64,000 bases of DNA from positions 110,322 through 174,321 of the forward strand of contig JANXVZ010000006.1 of the NCBI GenBank assembly GCA_025351405.1. Direction: 5' to 3'. This document shows positions 27,674 through 36,087 of the stretch, piece after piece. Under the pieces are notes generated by a model. It saw only the letters and a program-made list of their open reading frames with translations, was not told the DNA's origin and made no database searches. Positions within the stretch are counted from its first letter, which is position 1; every line of letters begins with the position of its first letter. The position numbers and the translations under genes were made by a program. The stretch comes from Sphingomonadales bacterium (GTDB lineage: Bacteria > Pseudomonadota > Alphaproteobacteria > Sphingomonadales > Sphingomonadaceae).

Positions 27674-28317
27674 GCGGCGCAGGCCCTCTGGATCGACGCC
27701 CCGCCCACCGGCGCCTGCTCGCGATATCCACGGCTTCGCCCGCACTCTCGCTGGCATTGTTCAGCCAGGATGCCTGTATCGCGCGCCATCATGACATCAT
27801 TGGTCGCGGCCATGCCGAAGCCCTGGTGCCGGCGATAGCGGCACTGCTTGGCGATGCCGCGCCGCCGGACGCCATCGTGGTCGATGTCGGTCCCGGCAGT
27901 TTTACCGGTATTCGCATCGGCATCGCGGCGGCGCGCGCCCTCGGCCTGGCATGGAGCGCGTCGGTTGAGGGTTGCCCATCGGGCGCGCTGGTGGCGGCGC
28001 AGGCGTTCGCCCTGCGGCCCGGGCTGGATGCCGTGACGGTTCTTGTCGATGCCGGACGCGGACAGGTCCTGCGCCAGCGCTGGAGCGCGGCGTTCGCGGC
28101 CGGCCCGGTAGAAACCGTGGCTTGTGCTGCAGTAACGATACGCTCCGGGGAAACGCTCGCGGGCGCCGGGGTAGCGATGCTCGGCCATCATGCCGGCGAT
28201 GTTGTCCACGCAGATCAACCCGATACGACATTCGCGCTGCAGGTGCCGCTGGCGGTGCGCAGCCTGTTGCCCGCGGCGTTTTACGTACGCCCGCCAGATG
28301 CGGTGCTGCCGCTATGA
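27670..28317 (+). CDS. tsaB: tRNA threonylcarbamoyladenosine biosynthesis protein TsaB
   Basis: The 215-residue ASKHA-fold protein has the family block [22 protein letters not shown]. With TsaD and TsaE it transfers the threonylcarbamoyl group to A37 of ANN-decoding tRNAs. It starts at GTG 27670 inside the end of the nitroreductase gene and overlaps rimI by four bases. Pairing of tsaB with rimI is common in bacteria. TsaB lacks some catalytic ATP residues of TsaD, as usual. Confidence 0.93.
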   Translation: MSGAGPLDRRPAHRRLLAISTASPALSLALFSQDACIARHHDIIGRGHAEALVPAIAALLGDAAPPDAIVVDVGPGSFTGIRIGIAAARALGLAWSASVEGCPSGALVAAQAFALRPGLDAVTVLVDAGRGQVLRQRWSAAFAAGPVETVACAAVTIRSGETLAGAGVAMLGHHAGDVVHADQPDTTFALQVPLAVRSLLPAAFYVRPPDAVLPL

Positions 28318-28802
28318 GCACTTTGGCCGGCCCGGTCATCCTGCCTGCCGACGAGCGTGATCTCGATGCGGTGATGGCGGTGATGCGCCAGGCCTTCGAC
28401 CCCCGCTATGGTGAGGCCTGGTCGGCTCTCCAGCTCGGCGGCACCATGACAATGGCGAGCAGCTTTGCCCGGCGCACGGAGGATGCGCGCGGCGTGACCA
28501 CCGGGTTTACCCTCTGCCGCGCCGCCGGACCCGAGGTCGAGCTGCTGCTGATCGCGGTTGATCCGGGGCAACGCCGCAATGGCCTTGGCCGCTTGCTGGT
28601 CGAGACGGCCTGTGACGATTCGCGCCACCGCGGAGCGTCCGAAATCTTTCTCGAAGTCCGGGAAAACAATATTGCAGCGCGGCATCTGTACAGTCGTTCC
28701 GGGTTTTTCGATATAGGCCGCCGCGGCGATTACTATGGCGGATCGATGGGAGAACGCTTTGCCGCAATTACCATGCGGCGTCGCCTTGGCGAACATGAAT
28801 AA
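28314..28802 (+). CDS. rimI: Ribosomal-protein-alanine N-acetyltransferase
   Basis: The 162-residue GNAT-fold protein has the acetyl-CoA-binding segment VDPGQRRNGLGRLLVETA, the NNIAARHLYSRSGFFDIG motif of RimI enzymes and a YYGGSMGERFAAI ending. RimI acetylates the N-terminus of ribosomal protein S18; other targets are possible. The ATG overlaps the tsaB stop, so the two are coupled. Confidence 0.9.
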   Translation: MSTLAGPVILPADERDLDAVMAVMRQAFDPRYGEAWSALQLGGTMTMASSFARRTEDARGVTTGFTLCRAAGPEVELLLIAVDPGQRRNGLGRLLVETACDDSRHRGASEIFLEVRENNIAARHLYSRSGFFDIGRRGDYYGGSMGERFAAITMRRRLGEHE

Positions 28803-28848
28803 ATTTCCCATCCCTTGCTTTCCCAATTCAGGCAAGTCATGAAAAACT

Positions 28849-28869
28849 GTGTGGTGGAGGTTACCACAC
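28849..28869. promoter_or_regulatory. Perfect inverted repeat upstream of mucR
   Basis: GTGTGGT (28849-28855) and ACCACAC (28863-28869) flank a 7-base spacer, 22 bases before the mucR start and in an AT-richer stretch. MucR/Ros proteins are known to regulate their own genes, so this is a candidate operator. It could instead form a hairpin in the mRNA leader. Confidence 0.45.
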
Positions 28870-28891
28870 TAACAAGGTCAAGGAATGGTTA

Positions 28892-29347
28892 ATGACTGAC
28901 AACACAGCCGTACATAACGAGCTGCTGGCGCTGACCGCTGACATCGTGTCGTCGCACTTTGCCAATAACACGGTTACCCCGGCCGATGTTCCCGGTGTGA
29001 TCGAAGCGGTTTACGCTACCCTCGCCAAATTGGGTTCACCGGTCGAAGTGCCGGTGGCACGCCAGGAACCGGCAGTTTCGGTGCGTGCATCGATCAAGCC
29101 AGACTTCATTGTCTGCCTTGAAGATGGCAAGAAGCTGAAGATGCTGAAGCGACATCTGATGACGCGCTATGGCATGACGCCCGACCAGTATCGCGCAAAA
29201 TGGGGACTTCCCGCGGATTATCCGATGGTTGCTCCCAATTACGCCGAGCAGCGCCGCAGTCTCGCCAAATCCATCGGTCTCGGCACCAAGCGTATCGCCA
29301 AGGCCGGCGGCAAGCCCCGCGGTCGTCCGCGGAAGATCGTCGCCTAA
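28892..29347 (+). CDS. MucR family transcriptional regulator
   Basis: The 151-residue product matches the Ros/MucR family: a helical N-terminal oligomerisation region (MTDNTAVHNELLALTADIVS), the zinc-finger segment around residues 73-105 (CLEDGKKLKMLKRHL, then GMTPDQYRAKWGLP) and a basic C-terminal tail ending GKPRGRPRK, which resembles an AT-hook. At the four canonical ligand positions it shows Cys75, Asp78, His88 and Tyr93, so the second cysteine and second histidine are replaced. MucR proteins bind AT-rich minor-groove sites and repress exopolysaccharide, virulence and cell-cycle genes. An AAGGA ribosome-binding site precedes the ATG. Confidence 0.93.
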   Translation: MTDNTAVHNELLALTADIVSSHFANNTVTPADVPGVIEAVYATLAKLGSPVEVPVARQEPAVSVRASIKPDFIVCLEDGKKLKMLKRHLMTRYGMTPDQYRAKWGLPADYPMVAPNYAEQRRSLAKSIGLGTKRIAKAGGKPRGRPRKIVA

Positions 29348-29364
29348 GTCGGCGAGTTACCGGT

Positions 29365-29415
29365 GTCCGGCCTGGAAGCGAACGAAAGTTCCAGGGTCAA
29401 ACTTCCAGGCCGGAC
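29365..29415 (+). terminator. Long perfect stem with an alternative pairing after mucR
   Basis: A 14-base perfect stem (29365-29378 with 29402-29415) encloses a 23-base loop, 18 bases after the mucR stop. Inside the loop TTCCAGG (29389-29395) repeats part of the right arm, so the left arm can pair with either copy. The T-content afterwards (GCTTGTTTGAATT) is weak. It could terminate, attenuate into fur, or stabilise the mucR mRNA 3' end. Confidence 0.6.
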
Positions 29416-29512
29416 GCTTGTTTGAATTGCTGTCGAAGCTGATTTTGCCGCGTCGCTCGCTTGCCCCACACCTTGCAGTCGCCTATCTGGGACGGGCGAT
29501 TGGAGGCGCAGC

Positions 29513-29935
29513 ATGGGCACGACGATCGATGTGGAAGCGCTGTGCCTCAAGAAGGGCCTGCGGATAACCGAACAGCGCCGCGTCATCGCCCGCGTATTGT
29601 CGGAGGTGAACGATCACCCCGATGTCGAGGCGCTGCATCATCGCGTCGCCGCGATTGATCCGCGAATTTCGATCGCCACGGTCTATCGCACCGTAAAGCT
29701 TTTCGAAGAAGCCGGCATCATCGAGCGCCACGAATTCCAGGGTGGCCGGTCTCGCTATGAAACCGTGCAGGATGAGCATCATGATCACCTCATCGATATC
29801 GAAACCGGCCGGGTGATCGAATTCCACGACGCCGAGCTCGAGGAGCTGCAGCAGAAGATCGCGGCGCGGCTGGGCTTTCGTCTCGCCGACCACCGCATGG
29901 AATTGTACGGGGTCGCCATCAAGGCAAAGGGCTAG
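29513..29935 (+). CDS. fur: Fur family ferric uptake regulator
   Basis: The 140-residue product has a winged-helix DNA-binding part with ISIATVYRTVKLFEEAGII and the dimerisation/metal part with the HHDHLIDIETG motif and a downstream FHDAELEELQ, as in Fur. The C-terminal CxxC zinc site of some Fur proteins is absent, which is normal for this alphaproteobacterial type. It represses iron-uptake genes when Fe(II) is available; a possible target is feoAB at 2.4 kb. The mucR-fur-plsC-miaB order is characteristic of sphingomonads. Confidence 0.92.
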   Translation: MGTTIDVEALCLKKGLRITEQRRVIARVLSEVNDHPDVEALHHRVAAIDPRISIATVYRTVKLFEEAGIIERHEFQGGRSRYETVQDEHHDHLIDIETGRVIEFHDAELEELQQKIAARLGFRLADHRMELYGVAIKAKG

Positions 29936-29942
29936 CGCGGGC

Positions 29943-30779
29943 GTGACCGTGGCCGCCCCCATTCCGCCTGCCGTGGTGTCGCCGGCACTGCGCCGCGCGC
30001 GTCGATCCGCCCGTTTCCAGCGCTTCGGCACGGCAAAGGGCGTTGCAGGGGCCCTGACCACGGCGTCACTGCTGGTCCCCGCCGAATTGCTGCTGCGCGG
30101 GCTTGGGGGTAGCGGCAAGGCGCGGCTGCCATGGCTGTTTCACCGCGGGCTGGCTCGGTCACTGGGGATTCGCATCCTATTGCATGGCAAGCCGGCGCGC
30201 CGGCACAGGGTGCTGTTCGTCGTCAACCATCTGTCCTGGGCGGATATTCCCGTGCTCGGCGCCCATATTCACGCCGCCTTCGTCGCCAAATCCGAAGTCA
30301 GCGGCTGGGGTGCCGTCGGCTGGCTGGCGACGCTGGCGCGCACCGTTTACGTCGAGCGCAGCCGGCGCAGCAGCACCGGGGTGCAGCGCGACGCCATCGG
30401 TGAGCGCCTGTCGAACGGCGAGAGCGTGATCCTGTTCCCCGAAGGCACCAACAGCGACGGCGTCGAGGTGCTGCCGTTCAAATCATCGTTGTTCAGCGTC
30501 GCGGATGGCCTCGACGATGTTCTCATCCAGCCGGTGACGCTCGCCTATACCCGCGTCAACGGCCTCCCCGTCACCCGCGAGCGACTGCCCGATCTCGCCT
30601 GGATCGGCGAAACCGAGCTGTTCCCCCACGCGCTGGCGTTCATGGCGCTGGGGCGGGTACGCGCCGAGATCCTGTTCCACCCCGCCGTGCGTGCCAGCGA
30701 TTTCGCCGACCGCAAGGCGCTGGCACGGCATTGCGAAGATGCGGTCAGCAACGGCTATCGCAAGCTGATGCGGGGATGA
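29943..30779 (+). CDS. plsC: 1-acyl-sn-glycerol-3-phosphate acyltransferase
   Basis: The 278-residue product has the acyltransferase motif H-x4-D in NHLSWADIP and the glycerol-phosphate motif FPEGTNSDG, plus a hydrophobic N-terminal anchor. It makes phosphatidic acid from lysophosphatidic acid in membrane lipid synthesis. It starts at GTG 29943, 7 bases after fur. The ATG of miaB overlaps its stop (ATGA). An ornithine-lipid O-acyltransferase (OlsA) is possible, since it has the same motifs. Confidence 0.88.
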   Translation: MTVAAPIPPAVVSPALRRARRSARFQRFGTAKGVAGALTTASLLVPAELLLRGLGGSGKARLPWLFHRGLARSLGIRILLHGKPARRHRVLFVVNHLSWADIPVLGAHIHAAFVAKSEVSGWGAVGWLATLARTVYVERSRRSSTGVQRDAIGERLSNGESVILFPEGTNSDGVEVLPFKSSLFSVADGLDDVLIQPVTLAYTRVNGLPVTRERLPDLAWIGETELFPHALAFMALGRVRAEILFHPAVRASDFADRKALARHCEDAVSNGYRKLMRG

Positions 30780-32161
30780 CCGCAGCCGGCGCAGCGGTTA
30801 AGGTGGCGCCAGTCCAGCCGGAGTCGCAGCCACCAGTGTCCCGTTATTTCGTCAAATCCTTCGGCTGCCAGATGAATGTCTATGATTCGGAACGGATGGG
30901 CGACCTGCTCGCCGCCGATGGCCATGTCGCCTCCGAAGATGTCAAAAGCGCCGACATCGTCGTGCTCAACACCTGCCATATCCGCGAGCGCGCGGCGGAG
31001 AAACTGTATTCGGATATCGGGCGCCTGCGCAAACCGCGCGCCGATGGTTCGCGGCCGCTGATCGTCGCCGCCGGTTGCGTCGCCCAGGCGGAGGGCGCCG
31101 AAATCGGCCGCCGCGCGCCCGACGTCGATGTGATCGTCGGGCCGCTGGCCTACCACCGGCTGCCGGCGCTCATCGCCGACGCCAGGAATGGCCGCGCCGT
31201 CGATACCGACATGCCGGCGGTCTCCAAGTTCGCGCATCTGCCTGCCCGGCGCCACCAGGGTGCGGCGGCGTTCCTGACCGTGCAGGAAGGCTGCGACAAG
31301 TTCTGCACCTTTTGCGTGGTGCCCTACACGCGCGGCGGCGAGGTCTCGCGCCCTGTCACCGAGCTGCTGTCGGAGGCGGAGGCGCTCGTCGCCAGCGGCG
31401 CTGTCGAAATCACCCTGATCGGCCAGAATGTGAACGCCTATGACGGCGGCGTGGCGGATGGCGAAACCACCCTGGCCGGCCTGATGGAACAGCTCGCGGC
31501 GCTGCCGGGCCTCAAGCGTATCCGCTACACAACCTCGCACCCGCGTGACATGACCCAGGCGCTCATCGACGCTCATGCGACGAACCCCAAGCTGATGCCC
31601 TATCTGCATCTGCCCGTGCAATCGGGCTCGACCCGGATCCTGAAGGCGATGAACCGCGCCCATACCCGCGACAGCTATCTCGCGACCCTGGAGCGGGTGC
31701 GCGCCGCCCGGCCCGACATCGCCCTGTCGGGGGATTTCATCGTAGGCTTTCCCGGTGAAACCGAAGCCGATTTTCGCGACACGCTCAGCCTTGTCGAGGC
31801 GGTCGGTTATGCCCAGGCGTATAGTTTCAAATATTCGCAGCGCCCGGGAACGCCGGCGGCAACGATGGCCGATCAGGTCCCCGAGGCGGTAAAGGACGAA
31901 CGTCTCGCCCGCCTGCAGGCCGCGCTGACGGTCGGATCGCATGCCTTCAACATCGCCAGCGTCGGTCGCCATACCGAAATCCTGCTCGAACGGCCCGGTC
32001 GCAAGCCGGGGCAGTTGATCGGCAAGACACCGTGGCTGCAATCTGCCGTGGTCAACGTTCCCGGCGCACGCATCGGTGACTTGATTCCGGTGGCTATTAC
32101 CGCCGGCCAGCCCAATAGTGTCGAAGCAGTTCCCCTCGAGCCAAAGAGAGCCGCCGCCTGA
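30776..32161 (+). CDS. miaB: tRNA-2-methylthio-N6-dimethylallyladenosine synthase MiaB
   Basis: The 461-residue protein has an N-terminal MTTase domain with three cluster cysteines (Cys31 in [12 protein letters not shown], one in NTCHIRERA, one in [10 protein letters not shown]), a radical-SAM domain with C-x3-C-x2-C in [16 protein letters not shown], and a C-terminal TRAM domain. It adds the methylthio group to i6A37 of tRNA. It begins at the ATG overlapping the plsC stop and ends sharing one base with phoH, so plsC-miaB-phoH is one coupled transcript. Confidence 0.97.
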   Translation: MTAAGAAVKVAPVQPESQPPVSRYFVKSFGCQMNVYDSERMGDLLAADGHVASEDVKSADIVVLNTCHIRERAAEKLYSDIGRLRKPRADGSRPLIVAAGCVAQAEGAEIGRRAPDVDVIVGPLAYHRLPALIADARNGRAVDTDMPAVSKFAHLPARRHQGAAAFLTVQEGCDKFCTFCVVPYTRGGEVSRPVTELLSEAEALVASGAVEITLIGQNVNAYDGGVADGETTLAGLMEQLAALPGLKRIRYTTSHPRDMTQALIDAHATNPKLMPYLHLPVQSGSTRILKAMNRAHTRDSYLATLERVRAARPDIALSGDFIVGFPGETEADFRDTLSLVEAVGYAQAYSFKYSQRPGTPAATMADQVPEAVKDERLARLQAALTVGSHAFNIASVGRHTEILLERPGRKPGQLIGKTPWLQSAVVNVPGARIGDLIPVAITAGQPNSVEAVPLEPKRAAA

Positions 32162-33168
32162 TGTCGAAAAAGCCGCAGCGCACCCCAGTCGCCGCAAGCG
32201 AACGCGTCAGGCTCGAGATCGAATTCGACAAACCGCAGCTGTTGGGGCCGCTGTTTGGTCAATATGACCAGAACCTCATCGCGCTCGAAGGCCAACTCGG
32301 CGTCTATATCTCGGCACGCGGCAACAAGGTGCAGGTGGAGGGCGAGGCCGAAGCCACCGCCCGCGCCCGCGATGTGCTGACAGGGCTGTACAACCGCCTT
32401 GCGCACGGCGGCAGTATCGATGCCGGCGATGTCATGGGGGCGGTCGCCATCGCTGCCGATCCTTCGCTTGATGGCCTCGTCAGTGCCGAAAGCGGCATGG
32501 CGGCCTCCGCCTCGATCCGCACCCGCCGCAAGACAATCGTGGCGCGATCCCCCACCCAGGTCCGCTACATCGAGGCGCTTGCGCGTGATTCGATCATTTT
32601 TGCGCTCGGGCCGGCGGGCACCGGCAAGACCTATCTCGCCGTTGCACAGGCTGTCAGCCAGCTCATTTCGGGCTCGGTCGATCGGCTGGTGCTGTCGCGG
32701 CCTGCGGTCGAGGCCGGCGAACGGTTGGGCTTCCTGCCCGGTGACATGAAGGAAAAGGTCGATCCTTACCTGCGGCCCCTGTACGATGCGCTGTACGACA
32801 TGCTGCCCGCCGAACAAGTCGAGAGGCGGCTGGCTTCGGGCGAAATCGAAATTGCGCCGCTGGCTTTCATGCGCGGGCGTACGCTCGCCAACGCCTTCAT
32901 CATCCTCGACGAGGCCCAGAACACCACCCCCTTGCAGATGAAGATGTTCCTGACCCGCTTTGGAGAGCGCAGCCGCATGGTGGTCTGCGGTGACCCCAAC
33001 CAGGTCGATCTTCCCAATCCCGGCTCATCCGGCCTCGCCGATGCGGTCAAGCGTCTCGATGGTGTCGAGGGCATTTCCACCCTGCGCTTCTCCTCGCGCG
33101 AAGTCGTCCGCCATCCGATCGTGGGGCTTATCGTCGATGCCTATGAGGGCCCGCCACAGGATGGCTGA
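32161..33168 (+). CDS. PhoH family ATPase
   Basis: The 335-residue product has the Walker A GPAGTGKTYLA near residues 149-159, a Walker B FIILDEAQNTT, and RMVVCGDPNQVDLP. An N-terminal KH-like region precedes the ATPase. PhoH (YbeZ) works with YbeY in rRNA maturation and ribosome quality control. The TGATG junction with miaB and the ybeY gene 12 bases downstream fit the conserved miaB-phoH-ybeY-corC cluster. Confidence 0.96.
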   Translation: MSKKPQRTPVAASERVRLEIEFDKPQLLGPLFGQYDQNLIALEGQLGVYISARGNKVQVEGEAEATARARDVLTGLYNRLAHGGSIDAGDVMGAVAIAADPSLDGLVSAESGMAASASIRTRRKTIVARSPTQVRYIEALARDSIIFALGPAGTGKTYLAVAQAVSQLISGSVDRLVLSRPAVEAGERLGFLPGDMKEKVDPYLRPLYDALYDMLPAEQVERRLASGEIEIAPLAFMRGRTLANAFIILDEAQNTTPLQMKMFLTRFGERSRMVVCGDPNQVDLPNPGSSGLADAVKRLDGVEGISTLRFSSREVVRHPIVGLIVDAYEGPPQDG

Positions 33169-33180
33169 GATACGCCTCCG

Positions 33181-33693
33181 ATGCTGACGGTCGAAACCGA
33201 TATCGCCAGCAGATTGTGGCCGTCCGCGGACTGGGAAGCGCTCGCTGCCCGGTCGGTGGCGGCAGCGCTGGCGCAGACGCCGCACGGCCATATCGCCGAT
33301 GGCGCCGTCAACATCGAAGTCGGCGTCCGCCTCACCGATGATGCCGAGGTGCGAACGCTCAACCGCCAATACCGCGGCAAGGACAAGCCGACCAACGTGT
33401 TGAGCTTCCCGCTGGTGCAGGAGGATCTTCTGGAGGGGCTGGCCAACAGCGATGATGGCGAGGTGCTGCTGGGCGATATCGTGCTGGCCGCCGAAACCGT
33501 GGCGCGTGAAGCGGCGGAAAAACACTGGTCGGTCGTCGACCATGCCCGCCACCTCATTGTCCACGGCCTGCTTCACCTGCTAGGTTACGACCATGAACTG
33601 GGTGACGCCGAAGCCGATGCCATGGAATCGCTCGAGACCAGCGCCTGCGCGGCGCTCGGCCTGCCCGATCCTTACGCCGATATCGTCGGCTGA
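33181..33693 (+). CDS. ybeY: rRNA maturation endoribonuclease YbeY
   Basis: The 170-residue product carries the metal-binding H-x3-H-x5-H motif in HGLLHLLGYDHE and the NRQYRGKDKPTNVLSFP motif. It is a single-strand endonuclease for 16S rRNA 3'-end maturation. ATG start, 12 bases after phoH. It lies in the conserved phoH-ybeY-corC order. Confidence 0.96.
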   Translation: MLTVETDIASRLWPSADWEALAARSVAAALAQTPHGHIADGAVNIEVGVRLTDDAEVRTLNRQYRGKDKPTNVLSFPLVQEDLLEGLANSDDGEVLLGDIVLAAETVAREAAEKHWSVVDHARHLIVHGLLHLLGYDHELGDAEADAMESLETSACAALGLPDPYADIVG

Positions 33694-33706
33694 GGGTTGA
33701 AGCGCC

Positions 33707-34621
33707 ATGCCCGACCCCGACAGTAGCAACGACTTCGGCTCGCGATTGTGGCGTGGCTTGCGCCTGCTGCTCACCGGCGCCGACCATGAACCCTCGCTGC
33801 GTGAAAGCCTGGAAGAAGCCATCGACGGCCATGATGACGACAGCGCGGCGCGCGATGACCTTTCGCCTGTCGAGCGCGCCATGCTCAAGAATTTGCTGCA
33901 TTTCGGCGAGCGGCTGGTTGGCGACATCGCCGTACCGCGATCCGACATGGTGGTGTTCGACGTCGACCAGGGCTTTCCGGCGCTGGTCAGGATGTTCCGG
34001 GAGGCAGGCCATAGCCGGATGCCGGTGTTCCGCGCCGACCGCGACCACATCATCGGCATGGCGCACATCAAGGACGTCTATGTCCATATCGCCGAAACCT
34101 TCGATGATTCCGTAAGCTCGGCGGCCTTTCACGATCTGCCGGTTGAACCGCTGTTGCGCCCGGTGCTGTATGTGCCATCGTCGATGCGCATCGTCGACCT
34201 GCTGGCCCGGATGCGGGCCGGGCGCACGCATATGGCGATCATCGTCGACGAATATGGCGGTACCGATGGCCTGGTGACGATCGAGGATCTTGTCGAGGAA
34301 ATCGTCGGCGATATCGAGGATGAACACGACGAGGATGGCGCCGTGCTCCTGCAGGAAATCAACGACCAGCTTTGGGAGGCCGATGCCCGGCTGCCGCTCG
34401 ACGACCTGAAAGCGCAATTGGGCACCAGCTTTGCCGACGACGAAATCGGCGACGAGGTCGATACGCTGGGCGGCATGGTCTTCATGCTTGCCGGCCGCGT
34501 GCCGGCTCCGGGCGAATGTGTCGATCATCCCAGCGGCTGGCGGTTTGAAGTCATCGATGGCGATCCGCGCATGGTCAAGCGCTTGCGCCTGCACGCCCCC
34601 GCCCACCGTGCGGCGGCCTGA
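33707..34621 (+). CDS. CorC/HlyC family CBS-domain protein
   Basis: The 304-residue soluble protein has paired CBS domains (IAVPRSDMVVFDVDQG and MRIVDLLARMRAGRTHMAIIVDEYGG) and a C-terminal transporter-associated domain (DDEIGDEVDTLGGMVF). It lacks the membrane DUF21 domain, as in E. coli CorC/YbeX. CorC affects magnesium and cobalt efflux and is linked to ribosome maturation through its position. Starts 13 bases after ybeY. Confidence 0.92.
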   Translation: MPDPDSSNDFGSRLWRGLRLLLTGADHEPSLRESLEEAIDGHDDDSAARDDLSPVERAMLKNLLHFGERLVGDIAVPRSDMVVFDVDQGFPALVRMFREAGHSRMPVFRADRDHIIGMAHIKDVYVHIAETFDDSVSSAAFHDLPVEPLLRPVLYVPSSMRIVDLLARMRAGRTHMAIIVDEYGGTDGLVTIEDLVEEIVGDIEDEHDEDGAVLLQEINDQLWEADARLPLDDLKAQLGTSFADDEIGDEVDTLGGMVFMLAGRVPAPGECVDHPSGWRFEVIDGDPRMVKRLRLHAPAHRAAA

Positions 34622-34671
34622 TCCGGACCGATCTTCAAGGCGCCGGGCTGTCCTGAAACACGCGGCTCCCC

Positions 34672-35544
34672 ATGGTGGCTGACGCCATCGCCCGGCGCAT
34701 CGCCAGCGAACGCCTGCCGCCGGCCTATGCCATAACCGTAGAGCGCTTCTGGCGACCATTGGCAGCGCGAATTGCAGCGGCGGCGGCTGGGCGACCGGCA
34801 TTCGTCGTCGGCATCAATGGGGCGCAGGGCAGCGGCAAATCGACCTTGTGCGGCTTCCTCGAAGTGCTTCTCGCGGTCGATTCCGGACTGCGCGCCGTGA
34901 CGCTGTCGCTCGACGATGTCTACCGCACGCACGCCGAGCGGTTGGCGCTGGCGCGCGACGTGCATCCCCTGCTGGCAACACGGGGTGTTCCTGGAACCCA
35001 TGATATCGCCCTGGCCCGGCGGGTGCTCGCGGCGCTCGGCCGGGAAGGGACAGTGGCCGTGCCGCGCTTCGACAAGCAGCGCGACGATCGCCTGCCGCAG
35101 CAGCAGTGGCCGCTGGTCGCGGCGCCGGTCGATATCGTGCTGTTCGAAGGCTGGTGCGTCGGGGCCGCGCCGCAACTGGCGTCGGCCTTGGCGACGCCGG
35201 TCAATCGCCTCGAGGCCGAAGGCGATGCGGATGGCCGATGGCGATCCCATGTCAACACGGCGCTGGCGGGCGAATATGCCGGGTTGTTCGACATGATCGA
35301 CCTGCTCGTCATGCTGCGCGCGCCAGGCTTCGACAGCGTGCGCCTCTGGCGCGGCCTGCAGGAGCAAAAGGCCGGCGGCGCCATGGACGCGGCGGCGCTC
35401 GACCTCTTCATCGGCCATTACGAGCGGCTGACCCGGGACATGCTCGAAACAATGCCGGCAAAGGCCGACATCGTGGTGGGCATCGACAGACACCACAGGG
35501 CCACGACGATACGCTATAAAAACGAAAATGGGCGGCGATCCTAA
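34672..35544 (+). CDS. D-glycerate 3-kinase-like P-loop kinase
   Basis: The 290-residue product has a P-loop INGAQGSGKSTLC near residues 44-56 and the motifs TLSLDDVYRTHAER, RFDKQRDDRLP and LFEGWCVGA typical of the eukaryote-type glycerate kinase and related uridine-kinase-like proteins. It should phosphorylate D-glycerate. Its 3' end overlaps a hairpin that serves the convergent SWIB gene. ATG 34672 and GTG 34675 are both possible starts. Confidence 0.85.
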   Translation: MVADAIARRIASERLPPAYAITVERFWRPLAARIAAAAAGRPAFVVGINGAQGSGKSTLCGFLEVLLAVDSGLRAVTLSLDDVYRTHAERLALARDVHPLLATRGVPGTHDIALARRVLAALGREGTVAVPRFDKQRDDRLPQQQWPLVAAPVDIVLFEGWCVGAAPQLASALATPVNRLEAEGDADGRWRSHVNTALAGEYAGLFDMIDLLVMLRAPGFDSVRLWRGLQEQKAGGAMDAAALDLFIGHYERLTRDMLETMPAKADIVVGIDRHHRATTIRYKNENGRRS

Positions 35545-35556
35545 AGATCGTCACCC
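35530..35556 (-). terminator. Terminator-like stem for the SWIB gene
   Basis: A stem of GGG plus GGCGATC pairing with GATCGTC plus CCC (one bulge pair) lies 22 bases past the SWIB stop. On the minus strand it is followed by the T-rich ATTTTCGTTTTTA. It lies within the last codons of the convergent kinase gene. Confidence 0.65.
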
Positions 35557-35578
35557 ATTCCGCAGCGCTGTGCGGCGC

Positions 35579-35851
35579 TTACTTCAGATGCTGCGCCAGA
35601 TACTTGTTCATTTCAAACATCGTGCACTTGTCACGACCAAAAACCTTCTTGAGCTTCTCGTCGGCGAGAATCTCGCGCTTGTCGGCAGGATTCTGCAGCT
35701 CGTGCTTCTTGATATATTCCCAGACCTTGCTGACAACCTGGCCACGCGGCAGCATATCCTTGCCGACGATCGCGGCAAGTTCCGGCGAGGGCGTCAACGG
35801 CTTCTGGAGCGCGTCCATCTTCTTGCCGGCCGGCTTTGCTTCAACTGCCAT
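35579..35851 (-). CDS. SWIB/MDM2 domain protein
   Basis: The 90-residue product is almost entirely a SWIB domain: PSPELAAIVGKDMLPRGQVV, VWEYIKKHELQNP, then LKKVFGRDKCTMFEMNKYLAQH. The domain is known from eukaryotic chromatin remodelers and from chlamydial and some proteobacterial small proteins, where its function is unclear. It may bind proteins or DNA. A GGGGAG ribosome-binding site precedes the ATG. Confidence 0.92.
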   Translation of the reverse strand: MAVEAKPAGKKMDALQKPLTPSPELAAIVGKDMLPRGQVVSKVWEYIKKHELQNPADKREILADEKLKKVFGRDKCTMFEMNKYLAQHLK

Positions 35852-36087
35852 CAGTCTCCCCTTTGTTCGTCGCTTTTCAAGGATGCCGGCACGGCACCCC
35901 CTTCTCGGCTACACATTGATTAGCGCAACCTAGGTATCGCGCAACTGTCTCGGTAGCTCTTGGGCCGAAGATTCAGCCGTTTCGAGGCTTTCCATGGCGT
36001 GTTAGCCACAACGCAAGCTCCTAAAAATATACTCCCGGGTAGAAAACCGCTTTCAGACCTGCTGCCTCGCTCGACGGACGGTCGGGA

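Noticed and set aside
30755..32197. A 480-codon minus-strand frame opposite miaB
   Set aside because: Antisense to miaB with intact radical-SAM motifs; no family pattern.
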